From NCBI GenBank assembly GCA_002104935.1, contig MCGT01000006.1, forward strand, positions 868,001-932,000: a stretch of DNA of 64,000 bases. Reading direction: 5' to 3'. This stretch comes from Hesseltinella vesiculosa (lineage: Eukaryota > Mucoromycota > Mucoromycetes > Mucorales > Cunninghamellaceae). Under the pieces are notes generated by a model. It had not been told where the DNA came from, did not search any database, and saw only the letters and a program-made list of their open reading frames with translations. The position numbers were made by a program, and so were the translations under genes. Of this stretch, positions 35,182 through 46,906 are shown piece by piece. The stretch's first letter is position 1, and each line of letters starts with the position of its first letter.

Positions 35182-35646
35182 TGGTGAAAAAAAAAAAAGG
35201 GATATCTAAAAAGGTGTGCAGCAATGAAAAAAGAAAGAGAGGGAAGAAGAAAAAGAAAGGTTATTTTTTTTTTAATAGGAGGCCCTGTGCTTCATTTCCT
35301 CATTTAATCATTTTGGCGGCTTCGAAATCGTTGAACGGGGCCACGTTTGTGCAACTTTTTGAACTCTAAAAATACCCACTTTGTGGCATATTTTTACTCT
35401 TCTTGATTCAAAACTCCTCCATTGTCTCATGTCGATGACATCTATAATTCATTGGCAAGAAAATGATTGACAGCTTGACGCCCACCAAGATCTACTTGCA
35501 AGCATCTCGCGACAAATGGAAACACCGACAAAGCGCACATCACATGAGCCAAAAAAAAAAAAAAAAAGGCTCAATGCAATTTTTCATGCAAAGCCAATCA
35601 TCTCTTGTCTTGTTTTATCACGGCTAAAGTTAGGGTATCGATCATT
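35182..35646. other. Intergenic, no supported gene
   Basis: 465 bp with A/T runs, between the RapGAP start and the RNase H2A stop on the same strand. No ORF with support. Confidence 0.5.
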
Positions 35647-36868
35647 CTAAAGCGCTACAGAGGCAAGACGAAAAGACTTGTAGAATTGTCCCTTTTCATA
35701 ATGGCTATCCTGCTTGGTCTCCGTCGACAGCAGTCGCTTGATGGATTTTCTTGGCTTCTTCTCGGCAGCTTCTTCGTCATCTGACCTGTAATAAGACAAG
35801 TTAAAACTACTTTTTCGATGGTGGTCCATCTATTTACCATTCACAAGTCGTGGTCACCAGGCGGTGATGAATGGTCTTCCAACTGAAGCGAATCAGACTC
35901 GGGTAGCCAAAAAAGGGGACTTGGTTCCGATCCAGCCATTTCACGGTGTTAGGATCTAAAAGAGGTCAGCCAGAAAGCTCCTGTCCACCTTTCTTCTTCT
36001 TACCAGAGGGATAGCCCGAGCCAAAATCCATGCTACAGTCTAATCCTTTTTCAGTCCATTGCCACTGCTCCAAGATCTGGTCACGCGTCACTTTGGCACA
36101 AATACTGGCAGCACTGACGATCGGATATAGCGCATCTGCTTTAGGTTCCACTGTGATTTGTACCCCAGGAAAGTACTTGGACAGCTTTGCCTGGTAGCTT
36201 TTTGAAGGGCCCACAGGGTCGACATAAATCTAGAGCACCCAAAAAAAAGGTCAGCTCGCTCTGATTTCTTCTCTCCATTCTTTACCTGGGTCAGGTTGAT
36301 CCTTTCATCCATCACCTTGCCAATCAGTTCAATCGTAGCATCGTGAGCAAGTTGATTCAGGTTCACCAAGGTGGATCTAGGGAGAACGCATGGGCATGGT
36401 CTCTGGCTTCACTCTCTCTTTCCTCACCTGTTGTGCATGCTGGTGGAGATGTCTTGAGGGGATATCACCTTGACAGCCCAACCCACATAGTCTTGGCTGT
36501 CTAAAATAACCTTGGCGAGGTTGTCGCGGCGTTCAGCTGTCAGCTTCTTGGAGTCTTTTGGTCAGAAATAAATCAAGGAGTGAGCTCAAAACGATGAGCG
36601 CATCAAGACACTTACCATCAAACCCCAAGGCTTTGAATTCATCGTAACGTGACAATGGGCAAAAGCTAACGGCATAGACCATCGCTCCCAAGCATGGTCC
36701 ACGGCCGGCTTCGTCAACACCAAGCACACAGGGCTCATCCATATTACCAGGCAAATGCGAAGGCGTAGGTGATATATATGTATACGAATCTAACAATGGA
36801 AGAGTCACTGATGGCATTGTAAACACAGGAGCGTCGGGCGAGCTGGCAGGATCTTGATGGTCGGTCAT
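35647..36868 (-). CDS. RNH201: Ribonuclease H2 subunit A
   Basis: The first ATG in frame is at 36868 ([16 protein letters not shown]); the stop is at 35649-35647. The type II RNase H fold is clear: [20 protein letters not shown] (catalytic Asp-Glu), [11 protein letters not shown], then [16 protein letters not shown] with an Asp, and [13 protein letters not shown] with the last catalytic Asp. FGSGYPSDP and the C-terminal [13 protein letters not shown] also fit. This is the catalytic subunit of the nuclear heterotrimer that removes single ribonucleotides and RNA primers from DNA. Several short introns are present. It is divergent from the gene at 37021 with only 152 bp between starts. Identification is secure. 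Confidence 0.95.
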
Positions 36869-37020
36869 GGCAGGGCAAATCAATAGAGAGAGAGAAAAAA
36901 AAAAAAAAAAACGGCCGGCGCGCCTGAAAAAGCCTTCTTTTCTTGCTTTTCCGCCAAAAATTCAGACGACCGGGATTTCCTGCTTTGTTTTCCTCTCTGT
37001 CTTTCTGTCCTCCATCACTC
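36869..37020. promoter_or_regulatory. Short divergent promoter region, RNH201 / small mitochondrial-type gene
   Basis: 152 bp between two divergent ATGs. It has a 20-nt A-rich run (36892-36911) and a GC patch with GGCCGGCGCGCC at about 36914-36925, a palindromic core. No TATA box. Confidence 0.4.
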
Positions 37021-37667
37021 ATGCTTCGACATCTCTTGCGGCAACAACGATTAACCTCTAACACAGTGCGCTCCCCAGGCTACCTGAACCCTCTCTCAGG
37101 ACGATCGCCCCTGGTAAGCCGACGAGCCATGGCAACCATCCAAGCCAACACTTCCACCCGCTCAGCTGCCTATCACTTCAAGAAGCAAAAGCATCTGCCT
37201 TATTTCTTGGAATACATGCTCTGGGTCTTTTTTGGATCCGAGGGCTTGCATCTAATGTGGCTCAAGTCTGAGTACAACGACTACAAGGAACATGCCGAGC
37301 GCAAGATCGCTCTGCTCAAACAAGTGCTCCAGCTCATGGAAGCCGGCCAGCCGGTGCCCGAGTCTTTGCACAAGGACCTCCGTATGGTCATGATTGACGA
37401 AAAACATAATGCCTACTATGACGATCAGGTCGATGAATACCTAGAACAATGTAAGACATCTCTTCAATGAGTGAAAAGCGAGCCTCACTCTTTTTCCTTG
37501 TAGGGATCGCCGCCATCGATACCAAAGAAAACGAGCCCAAAGCTGTTGCCCCACCTCCATCGTCTGCTTCGAATGCCAGTACACCTGCTCCTACTACAGA
37601 AGCCAGCAATCCACCTCCTCCCAGCCCAGGCACGCCATCTTCCGACAAACCAAAATTCATGATTTAG
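37021..37667 (+). CDS. Small protein with mitochondrial presequence and one membrane helix
   Basis: Exons 37021-37450 and 37504-37667 give 197 residues. The N-terminus (MLRHLLRQQRLTSNTVR, then RSPLVSRRAMATIQ) is basic and Ser/Arg-rich, like a mitochondrial presequence with an RR cleavage region. One hydrophobic segment, LPYFLEYMLWVFFGSEGLHLMWL, is followed by a charged helix (KSEYNDYKEHAERKIALLKQ) and a Pro/Ala/Ser-rich tail. The pattern recalls small fungal inner-membrane proteins such as Coi1, but this is a guess from layout only. The gene is divergent from RNH201. Confidence 0.7.
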
Positions 37668-37913
37668 ACCCCATTTTTATCAAACCATAGACAGTCCTTG
37701 CAATAAACTACTTTACCCCCTCCCTGGCCCAAGCTCTCTAGAGACATTCGTCTTTTTGCGGTTTGCTATTTTTTTAAAAGGTCAAGAAATGAAGTAGACA
37801 GCACGCTGCTCACACTCGGTATGCTTGTTGTCATGATCCTTTTTTCTTTTTTTATTTATTTGCCAATGATCTAATCAGCACTGAGGGTCTGAGATGGGCC
37901 AGGAGATGAAGGC

Positions 37914-40900
37914 TTACAGCGCACTGGCCACCTTTTGCTTGATCTCCAGAATGGTATTTAAAAATTCGGCATTACTATGGTGAAATAAAAAAGATGTGGT
38001 GAGCATACCGCGTTTCACAAGAAAGAAAGCTTACTTTAAGTTTTCAGAATTGGCACTGGACAGGTTAAAGATGCCTGCCATCATTTGTTCCGCCACAGCT
38101 TGGGTCACAGATGGAGGGAAATCCCGCAGCAAGCGCAGGCATTTCAAGATGTTTTCTTGCATTTGGTCCTGTAAGCGTCGGAGACCTTTGTGAGTCCACC
38201 TCCATCACCAGCATCTGTTTTTTTTTTTTTTTTTTTTTACCTTGGCTGCAATGCCAATACATAAGCGAAGGAGGCCAACCACGGCACGCTCGACCACTAG
38301 GACGCTCTGCGTTTCAGCATGCTCCAAAATGTCAAAAATGTACTCCGTTGCATACGGCCTATGGCAGTGGGAAGAAAGGGATGAGTCGATGCATCCTTTT
38401 CCGGTCCTGTAGATTTACCATAGAAGATCGATTCGTTCATTGTTACGGATCGTGATGGTGATGACGAATTCCAAAAACAAGACCGTGGCAGGGTCATAGG
38501 GAATCGGTTCAGTAGCTTGCTTGACAGCTTCATGATCATAGCCAACCGAGGAAATGGCCGACATTAACGCTTGCAAAGGTTCGATGTGCAGTTTACTACT
38601 TGGAGGGGGGGGGGGAAAAGCGAAAGATCAATCATTGCCCTGGTCCTCATTCACGTGTTCATTGTTTAAAATGTACCTGATATCGTGGAACAATTCTTCC
38701 AGACGACAAGAGGCCACGCAATCCACCGCGCACATGGTACTTTCAACTTCTTCTTCTGTGGGGTCGGCACGATAGGTTTCATCGTTGGCATAGGGCGACA
38801 GCAGGTAGGACGACAGAGCCGAGAGGAGCGAACCATCGCGCTGCTGCTGTTGACGATTGTTTGTGGGGTTCTTTGGCTTTAGAGGAATACTTGTTGTGCC
38901 AGACAAAAAGTCTTCTACTTGTAACATGGAGCTTGGCAGCAGCGAGTTGACAAACAAGTTGCGGATGATTTGCAGGATCTAAAGAAGAAAGAGATAGGCA
39001 CTCTGTCAAACAAATGTTCTTTTTTCTTTCGCGTGGTTACCTTGACCCAGCCTCGGCGAAGAGAATTGCCATGGCGCGTGACAATGGCAAACACGACCAC
39101 AGCTGCCAACTGCGCCTTGTAATTGCGACCAAAGCGTACAGCCAACGAGCTGATGACATATTTTTCGCCGGCCACATCGACAATGGGATCAGGCAAGGAA
39201 CCAGCATGATCCAGGGTCTCCAACAGACCCGTCATCGAAGCCAGGTTCATCACAATACTGTCAAACACGTCGTACAGTTCAAAGTGAGCCGAAAGCATTG
39301 CGCATTGATGGAAGCCAGAAATGGCTTTTTCCAGAGTAACGTCATCTTGGCCCATGCTGAAAGCTAAGGAAGTGGAAAACAAAGAGGATGGGTCAATCAC
39401 AACAAAGCGACAAGAGACTCGCTTACCGTAGGAGATGGCTGCAATGGCAGGTTTCCAAGCGAGCTCGAAGATGGCTCGGTCAAAGCGTGAGGTGTCACAG
39501 ACGACAAAGGGTCCGGTCTGGGTCGATCGATATAACAGCTGCTTCCAAGCGTAATTGAATCCAAGGCGTCCTTCATGTTCTTCGGGCATGACAATCTCAT
39601 CCTGGCGGATGGCTTCATAGATCTCTTTCTATAGCCGAGAGTCAGTACAGTCCTCTTTTCATCGCGGCTTCAATCACGTTACCAAAAAGTCCTTTGGGAA
39701 GTCCTGCTTGTTGTTAACGCCACGTAAATTGCGCATATAGTCATCTAATGTCATTCGTCGCTACAGAGAAAGAAGGGCCCTGTGAATAAAAATAAAAAGC
39801 AAAGGCTGGAGATGACTTACGCGCACTTGAGGATTATGTTGGTCGGTGTTGAGCAAGATAATAGAGTAAGCAAGGATCTGAGCTGCTTCATTGTTGGCAA
39901 TATACAAGGGCGAGCTTTCGTAATAAGTGTCAGAGAAGGTGTCGGTCACACGCATGATTTGCTGGGATTCCCCCGGCAAGCGGAACGTTTCCAGCATCAT
40001 GCGCAGAGCTTCATCCATCCGTTTCTATTCAACATCATCATCATCAGTTCCTGCTAACGCGCGATTTCCCCCCCCCCTTCTTGGTTTCTTACTCCTGTAA
40101 AGTTGAACTGGCGCATGTAGACTTGTAGCAAGTCAAAGTTGGTGGGTTTGCCCAAATATTCGCCCAAGGTTTTCTTGTTTAGTTGCTGTGTCGAAAGCAA
40201 GAACTGAGCAAAGCTTGTGTTGATGTCACCATTGGCATCCTCAACGATGATTTTGTTTTCTATGGTGAGAAAAGACATCAATAAAGAAAGTGAGGTAAAA
40301 AAAAAAAAATACCTTTTAGGAATTCGATCCCTTTTTTAGGGCTTTCGTTGAAAAGCAAGGCGCCTTCCAAGACGATACGTTTGCGAGCTTTACGTTCCAG
40401 CAATTCATCCGAGGAGGTCAATTCTACATAGCTGCTGTCTTCGGAGCCAGGTGTCTGGAGAGAAGTGGAGGTGAGGGGATGCGTCAGAAAAGACAGATGG
40501 CAGCCACCATTTGCTGTTGCGCTTACCTCGTTGTTCACCCGTTCCACCATGTGATCCATAAACATCAAGAGGGTATCGAAGCAGAGAAGGTGATAGCTAG
40601 ACGTGGAGTAATTGTGGGTATCCGGGAATGAGTTCTAAAAAAGGGAGGCGAAATCAATAAAAATAAAAAAACTGGGTGTGGTTTTTTATAGTTTACCTTG
40701 CAGAGGAATTGGATCAGTTCTTCAAAGAGATCGCCACAAGACTGGTCACAGTCATAGTTAAACCAGAGATCCACCATGAAGGAGGGGATGCGAGCGCTTT
40801 GCAACAGACATTCCAATAGCAGCTCGCGGATGTCGCCAGGAAGAGCCATGGGCGTGTTGCCGGCATGGTGACTTGAGCGGTACGATGCTTTGGTGGCCAC

Positions 40901-42949
40901 AGGATCGCCACGACCCAAAAACACATGGGGAGAGGCGCTGCGCACGTCGACTTGATCCGAGTCATCCGATTGGAATTTGAAAGTGATGGTGCCCTCGCTG
41001 TCGACATCAATGGTCATGGCGCGGTTGTCATGGCCCGAGGCGGTTGACAGGCGCTCGATCAGGAAAAACAAGAAAAGCTCTTGCTGCAATTTGAGATAGG
41101 GGCGGAAAGTATCAAAAACAGTGGCAATGGTACGCAACGTCAGCTGTAACAGCGGGGTCGAGTCGGTTTTGGCCAGCTGATAGATCAAGACAGAAAGAAG
41201 GTAAGCATGATCCAGACCCACTTAAAAAAAGCTTACCTGGAAGAGATATTTACAAAAATCGTCGGTGACCAGGGATCGCAAGGATTCAAAGCGGCTGATG
41301 CTGCGACCGCCAACTTCAAAGGCCACATTGAGGATGCTGAGGGCCATCATACGCATGGAGTCGGTGTGCTTGTGTTCGTGTGGGTTCAGCAACGAGATCA
41401 GAACACGTAGCAGCTCGCGAATGGCCGGCAAACCATACGATCGGAGAGGAATGGGTTCTACATTAAAAAATGAAGGAAACACATCTTAAATACAATGGAG
41501 GGTGTACCTTGGTTTTCATCCGTGTCGTCTTGCAAAGCATTGGTACTATCCTCTTGGGTGGGGGATGGTGGGCGAGCATGGATTGGCTGAGGTACAGGTG
41601 GTTCGTCTTCGTGTGACGTAGGGGTGCCTTGGTCTTCAAGAGGTTCGGTGACCGGCGGTGGTGTGGGTGTGTTCTGGCCAGGAGACGCATCGGCGAGGGA
41701 AGGAGGAGGATGGGTGGGGTCGACTGAGCTGGAGGGTGAAGGTGAAGGGCGTGGGGTGCTCATATGGATGGCAGCGATGCTGTCGACGCGTTTGATGCCT
41801 GTGACATCCTTGGCCAGTTCGTCTTCGGGCTCGGTGGGTGTGTCTATCAATTGCCAATCATCTTCGATATGCTTCAGTCTATTTTTTTTAAAAAAAAAAA
41901 AATCAGCACGGCGGCTCCTTTCTCCATTCTTGCCTTACCTTTCAAAAATGGCCACAACCATCTTGATCATGACATGTTCAGCGGATCGACGCAGCATTTC
42001 TAAACATAGCCAAGAATAAGTACAAAGATGTCAGAACGTCGGATTTTACCAGAGAGTCGCATTTGACAGCACATGCTGAGGCCAGTTTCCATCATTTCAC
42101 AGACAGCCTCATCGCTTAGCACTTGGCCACATTCGTTGGTCAGAGTGGCTTGCAGGACTTGCAGCATGCGCAGCAATACTAGTTCATCCGAGGCGGCGTC
42201 CGAGGCTTCGAATTTACAATGCGTGGCACCCGATGATAGGGCATTCATGGCTACGGCAATGTTGGCGCTATGGAGACCAACGATACCATAATGCAAAAAC
42301 TTTTCCACACTACCGAGAGCTGTGCCCGCGATTGGTCCGGTAGTATTGCCTGAGCGAATGACTTCCAAGAATGGATTCAATAAAATCAATGCATCCAGCT
42401 CCCTCACATCTAATTGAAAAAAAAAACAAAGTAAGCTTCTAGATCGCATGCATGTTTGAGGGAGGTTACCTTGTAAACTGTCGAGATAGCTACGGAGATG
42501 TGTAAAGCCAGCCATCAAAGGGTTTTCCTAGAAATTGGGGGAAAAAAAGGGGGGGAGTGTAAGTGTGGAGGGCAAACGATTGGTTGGTAGACTTGCTTCA
42601 TTTTTGGACATATCATGTTCACCATTGACTTTGCCTTTACGAAGGCCCATACTCATACCTAGACCGCCCATATGAATACTGTTCATGCTTGCGCCAGACC
42701 AACGAGCGTTTTTGCGCATAGCACTTGTCACAGCTAAAAGAAAGTCAGCCAACTCGTGAGGTCATGCTCAGGCTTTTTTTTTTTTTTTGACAAGCATTTA
42801 CCGATGATTTCGGCATTGATAAGTTGGACCCAATGAAGCTCGGCCTTGATGTAAGCTCGTGGGTACAATTGTTTCTGCATAACGTCGGCTGTGAGGGTAG
42901 ATAAAAGAGGCAATGAGTGGGAGCGGCCTGGTTGTTGATTCGGCGTCAT
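37914..42949 (-). CDS. GEA: Large Arf guanine-nucleotide exchange factor, GBF1/Gea type
   Basis: The first in-frame ATG is at 42949 (MTPNQQPGRSHSLPLL), just after a probable 5' UTR acceptor; the stop is at 37914. About 20 introns. Domain order: N-terminal DCB/HUS helices (HWVQLINAEII, LDALILLNPFLEVIRSGN, LNVAFEVGGRSISRFESL), a Ser/Pro-rich insert (about 41500-41790), then the Sec7 domain (about 40210-39600) with NKKTLGEYLGKP, the glutamic finger FRLPGESQQI and ILAYSIILLNTDQHNPQV. HDS helices follow. It catalyses GDP/GTP exchange on Arf1 at the early Golgi for COPI coats. Sec7 positions known to set brefeldin A sensitivity read Y, S, D and M, the sensitive set. Identification is secure; some exon borders are approximate. 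Confidence 0.93.
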
Positions 42950-43429
42950 GACTACAGAAGAAGCAGGGAGAGGCACAGAGAGAGGGGGGATATCCAAAAT
43001 GAATGGGTTTAAAGGCCAACGATGATGATTACAATGAGAAGGAGGAGGTGAAATTGGGTGAAAGAAGAGAAAAGTTACCCTGTAGAAAGGTTATGCAGCC
43101 AGGGGGGTGGAGAAAGAAGATGAGTTCCTTGTAAAAGAGTATCGTTTTGTAAATTACCTAAATCGTTTTTAGATCCCACAGATAAAATAAATACGTTGAG
43201 CAGTTAACCACTGGCAGAAGTGTTATAAGAAAACTCTAAACGAATAAGAGGTAGACGAATCCAAAGAGTTAGATGATCAATTTGCAAGAAAAGAAAAAAA
43301 AAAATTGAAAAAAGGCAAAGCTTGCTTTTGAAAAAGGCACACGGGAAAGAAACATTTGGTCAGCCGCCGATTGGCCACGTCAATGCGAAGAAAAGAGTGA
43401 TTTTTTTTAATTATCATGATTTTTTTTTT
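42950..43429. other. GEA upstream region, no further gene
   Basis: 480 bp between the GEA ATG and the stop of the next minus-strand gene. A TTCTTCTGTAG acceptor right before the ATG suggests a 5' UTR intron in the GEA transcript. The rest is AT-rich with short A and T runs. Confidence 0.5.
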
Positions 43430-44070
43430 TCATTGATCGGTCCCAACTTGGATAGATGATGGAGGATCAGCACTAAGGACATGGGTTGGAGGAGGGGCTT
43501 CAGTAAAGACGTCAACGGTTTGTTGATAGTAAGATTTAGCGGGAGCGTTCCATTCAGCTTCGAGGTCATCGACAATGTCTCCCAATTTTGTGCCACTTTT
43601 GATCACGGTGCGGCATAAACACTCGGTGATCCTATCCTTGCTCTCGATCCGAGGCCGAATTTCCACCCGTACGCGCTCGACATCATAGTCGCTGACGAAA
43701 AATGATTTAGCATAGTTCATGTACGACTGTTCAGAGTCAATGTAATACTGAAGATCGATCACGAGTTCTGTGTGTGTGTGAAAAGACGTTGGTTTGAACA
43801 ACCCATTTTCCAATTCCACCTGACTGTGTTCCCGCATCCAGTCGAGGATTTCCTTGCGAGTGCCGACAAACACCCATTTGCTTGTGTTGTTGCCACTAGC
43901 AATCGTCAATTTAGTTGACAGCAATGGCGGCACAACAAGATGTCCAACACCGGTGCCAGTGTCTAGTTTTTTTTTTACGCAGAAAAAAAAAAACATGAGC
44001 ATCATGGCCACATTCTCTGTCAACATGATCGTCTCTTTTTACCCATTTCATATCCATAACTAAAAGGCAT
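43430..44070 (-). CDS. Conserved-looking hypothetical protein, 28-nt first coding exon
   Basis: Exon 1 (44070-44043, 28 nt) joined to exon 2 (43962-43430) gives 186 residues beginning MPFSYGYEMDTGTGVGHLVV. The frame of exon 2 has no good ATG of its own; splicing GTAAAAAGAG to ACTAG restores a natural start. The protein is a compact mixed alpha/beta domain of about 150 residues (KWVFVGTRKEILDWMREHSQ, HTHTELVIDLQYYIDSEQS, VERVRVEIRPRIESKDRI) with a Pro/Ser-rich tail. Codon use is coding-like. No signal peptide or membrane helix. I do not recognise the family. The intron holds a T run and an A run back to back. Confidence 0.72.
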
Positions 44071-44667
44071 TGTGCACGTGAATGATGTTCAGTAAGAAAG
44101 TAATAAAAGAAATATTAAAAAAAATGAAGGGAGAGAGAGGCGTTTAGAAATGCAGCATTGTTTTTCTATTCGATTTTTTCCACCTCCCTTTCTGGTCTTT
44201 CCCTCGTTTCCTTTTTGGAAAGCATCAGCCAATCAGGAAGCGCTACCCTTGCAAAAGTGCGAGAGCCTCCAGACTTCTGGATGTGACATACACACTGTAA
44301 AAATAGATTGCTATGGAGGCTGTGTTGCCATGGACCACCGTGTTCAAAGCAAAAAATTGGTCACTTTTTCCTTCCTTTTTTTTCCCTTGGCCTGTTTGTT
44401 CACTTTGTTGTCTTCCACATGCGTTTTGCTACACGTTTTGGGTTTAGGTTGCCAAGGTAAATAATTGTTGACAAGCTGCCAACGTGAGAAAAAAAGCTTC
44501 TTTTCTCGGGCAAGGTCATGTGAACACCCTCTGTTTGTCTTTTTTCAAATGAAACACTGCTCCCTTTTTCTTTCTTTCTTTCTTTTTTATTCTTTGCCGT
44601 CCACGATAACCATACACGCCCAACATCGACACGTTTTCTCGCTTTTATTGAAAAAAAGACCCCCACG
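44071..44667. promoter_or_regulatory. Divergent intergenic region, two small unknown genes
   Basis: About 600 bp between divergent ATGs. It is pyrimidine-rich on the plus strand before the 44668 start. No gene or TATA box recognised. Confidence 0.4.
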
Positions 44668-45247
44668 ATGGCATGCTCAAAAAAATCATGTCTCAAAGGG
44701 AACCAGAGCAAGTACTGCAAGGTGCAGTTCATAGAGGACGATCCTCTTGACGATCGACTTGAAACGGCGCTCACCCCTCCAGCGTCGCCCATTCCATATC
44801 CAAACAGCTTGTTCACCAGCGATCAAGGTGACTCCTTTCTTCTTTTTTTTTTTTTTTTCGCTGACATTCTTCCAGCAATCCCTCTAGAATGCCAGTTGCT
44901 GCTTGAAAAAAAGAAAAACTGCCTTTTGAAGCAACAAATCGAGCACTTGCAATGTGAATTGTCCGTCAGAGATTCAAAATTAAAAAAGGTCAGCGGGTGA
45001 TTTTGGCGGGTCGTCATGGATCAACTGACTTTTTTTGAAACAGCTGCATCAGGACCGAAAATGTGTCAAACTTGCCGACCTAGTCAACGACATTCTCTTT
45101 TTGTTAGACCAGCCCCCCGATACCCCATGCACGCCGTCTTTAGAAAGTGTGCAGGAGCACCTGCAAACCGTCCTCACCTCTATGCCCCCCAAACATTCCC
45201 AAACCTTTACCAACGAAAATGACCTCTTTTTGTCTTATTTCCAATGA
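44668..45247 (+). CDS. Small coiled-coil protein, function unknown
   Basis: Exons 44668-44827, 44876-44988 and 45044-45247 give 158 residues with canonical splice sites. The N-terminus has MACSKKSCLKGNQSKYCKV, with three Cys, and an acidic segment. A coiled coil of about 50 residues follows (LECQLLLEKKKNCLLKQQIE, LSVRDSKLKKLHQDRK), then a helical tail with LADLVNDILFLLDQPP. It could be a subunit of a complex. No family recognised. The first intron has a T run of about 16 nt before the acceptor. Confidence 0.65.
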
Positions 45248-45945
45248 TTTTCCATGACAGTGCACTCTATCAAAAAAAAAAAAGAAAAGTAAAAGAGGCT
45301 CGCCCAAAAATCGAGCTCTGATTGGACAAGCGCATGTTAGCCCAGCAGCGTCATGCAAAAGTAGGCGACATCGACGGAGATTTGAATTGGACTTTTTTTT
45401 TTTTTCAAAAAAAAAAAAAAAACAAATGCATTACAGAACTTGAAGGATCAGATCGATCTGATTTTCAGCAAGGGTGCGCAAATGAAGTGTGAGTGATGAT
45501 GGTGCTGAAAAAACTCAGATGGCCACCCAGCCAACTTTTGATCATGTTCGTTTTGACACCGCTGATCCGCCAGCTTCAAAAAATGAAAAAATCGACGGTT
45601 TTCGCAAGGGTATCCCGTCGCACTGGCCATTGGGCAGAGTGGCCATCACCAATGGGCTGCATTTTTTTATAATAAATACCTTTCATAACGACCTCATCTC
45701 AAGCAAAATCTCACACCTTGAACCAAAGCATCCAGCATTTTCTTATAAAAAACAAACGGGACTTCTCGATCTGGCCATAACAGCGCACCGCTCATTGTCG
45801 CTTTGAAACGCCAAACCCCACATTCATACTGTCTACCTTTCAGATTGACGACCGGTTGAGGACGGGGCTTGTCTTTTAAAATTTGGATGAATCCTACAAG
45901 TCTTTGGCTTGTCTGTCGCGATCGTTTCTCGTGAATGAGGTCAAC

Positions 45946-45977
<32 letters not shown>

Positions 45978-46050
45978 GCCGCTGGTTCACGGAGCATGAA
46001 AGCTTTTCTTTGTTTTTGTTTTTCTCACTTGTTTCACGTAGCTCTGGATC
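45248..46050. other. Intergenic 0.8 kb with repeat copy 3 and a possible short ORF
   Basis: Besides the repeat copy (about 45495-45590) there is a plus-strand frame 45519-45806 starting MATQPTFDHVRFDTADPPAS with fairly coding-like codons. A GTGAGT donor at 45490 and an AG at 45573 could splice it to an upstream exon. I cannot decide whether this is a gene. An A run of 28 lies at 45946-45973, just before POLE3/DPB4. Confidence 0.35.
45495..45590 (-). repeat. Dispersed repeat, copy 3 (reverse orientation)
   Basis: Read on the minus strand it has GAAGCTGGCGGATCAG, then after 41 nt TTGGCTGGG, then GTTTTTTCAGCA, in the same order as copies 1 and 2, with a 10-nt deletion between the last two blocks. 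Copies 2 and 3 also share CCGTCG followed by a T-rich run just upstream. Confidence 0.6.
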
Positions 46051-46745
46051 ATGTCATCCATTGAAGATTACGAACTGCCCAAGGCCAATGTTACCAGAAT
46101 ATTAAAGCAAGCTGTAATGAATGACAAGGAGGATGCTGGCGTGCACCATCGTAGCCTGGGGTTTGCGTCGTATTTACTCTTTTTTAATAGTTGCCAACGG
46201 GCACAGCGCTTCAACGCAATGCTAAGCTTGCTGTCAGCAAATCAGGCACAGTCTTTATCAACTATATCAGTGCATTGTAAGCGCAAGGAGGCTGAAGGAG
46301 ATGCATGCCACTCACACCAGGTTCTTGCTTGATCATGGCCGATAGGGCCAACGACGTTGCCAAAAATCAAAACCATAAAACCATCACATCGAACGACGTG
46401 CTCAAGGCAGTGGAGCTTGCTGAGCTAGATGCCATTCTACCAGCATTAAAGGATCGGCTAAAAGGTAACTTGCGATCATGTTGGCCATGGCTGACGCTCT
46501 TTTTCACCCGTTCTGCAGACTACCAGCAAAGCATGCAAGAAAAGAAGCAGCGCAAAAAGGGCAAACAAGCTGAATCACAGGCTGGAACCAAGCGAGGGCT
46601 GGAAAGCGACAAAGACGATGATACCAACGAAGAATCCTCACGTAAAAAAGCAAAGGAAGACAACGTAGACAACAGCGATGAGGAAGAGGAGGTCGACGCG
46701 GGTGATGAGGACCTCACTGCAACAGCAGTACCCATGGAGGAATGA
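46051..46745 (+). CDS. DPB4: DNA polymerase epsilon subunit Dpb4/POLE3 (histone fold)
   Basis: Exons 46051-46113, 46191-46276, 46346-46464 and 46519-46745 give 164 residues. MSSIEDYELPKANVTRILKQA runs across the first intron into LPTGTALQRNAKLAVSKSGT and VFINYISALANDVAKNQNHK, then TITSNDVLKAVELAELDAIL. This is the CBF/NF-Y-like histone fold of POLE3/Dpb4. The C-terminus is acidic (DEEEEVDAGDED), as in CHRAC17. It pairs with a Dpb3/POLE4 histone-fold partner in Pol epsilon and in ISWI/CHRAC remodelers. The spliced frame resolves what otherwise look like three unrelated short ORFs. AATAAA follows the stop near 46776. Identification is secure. Confidence 0.93.
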
Positions 46746-46906
46746 CCTCTCACCACCAGATAGAAAAAGCGTGATAAATAAAAATGCCAGGAATGAAGCG
46801 TACATGCGTTTATTTTTATCGACCCGAGCAGAACTTTTCACGAAAGGATTCGAAACGACAGGAATCAATTTGGGTGGGGAATGAAATCTAACAAAGGATA
46901 GGGAGT

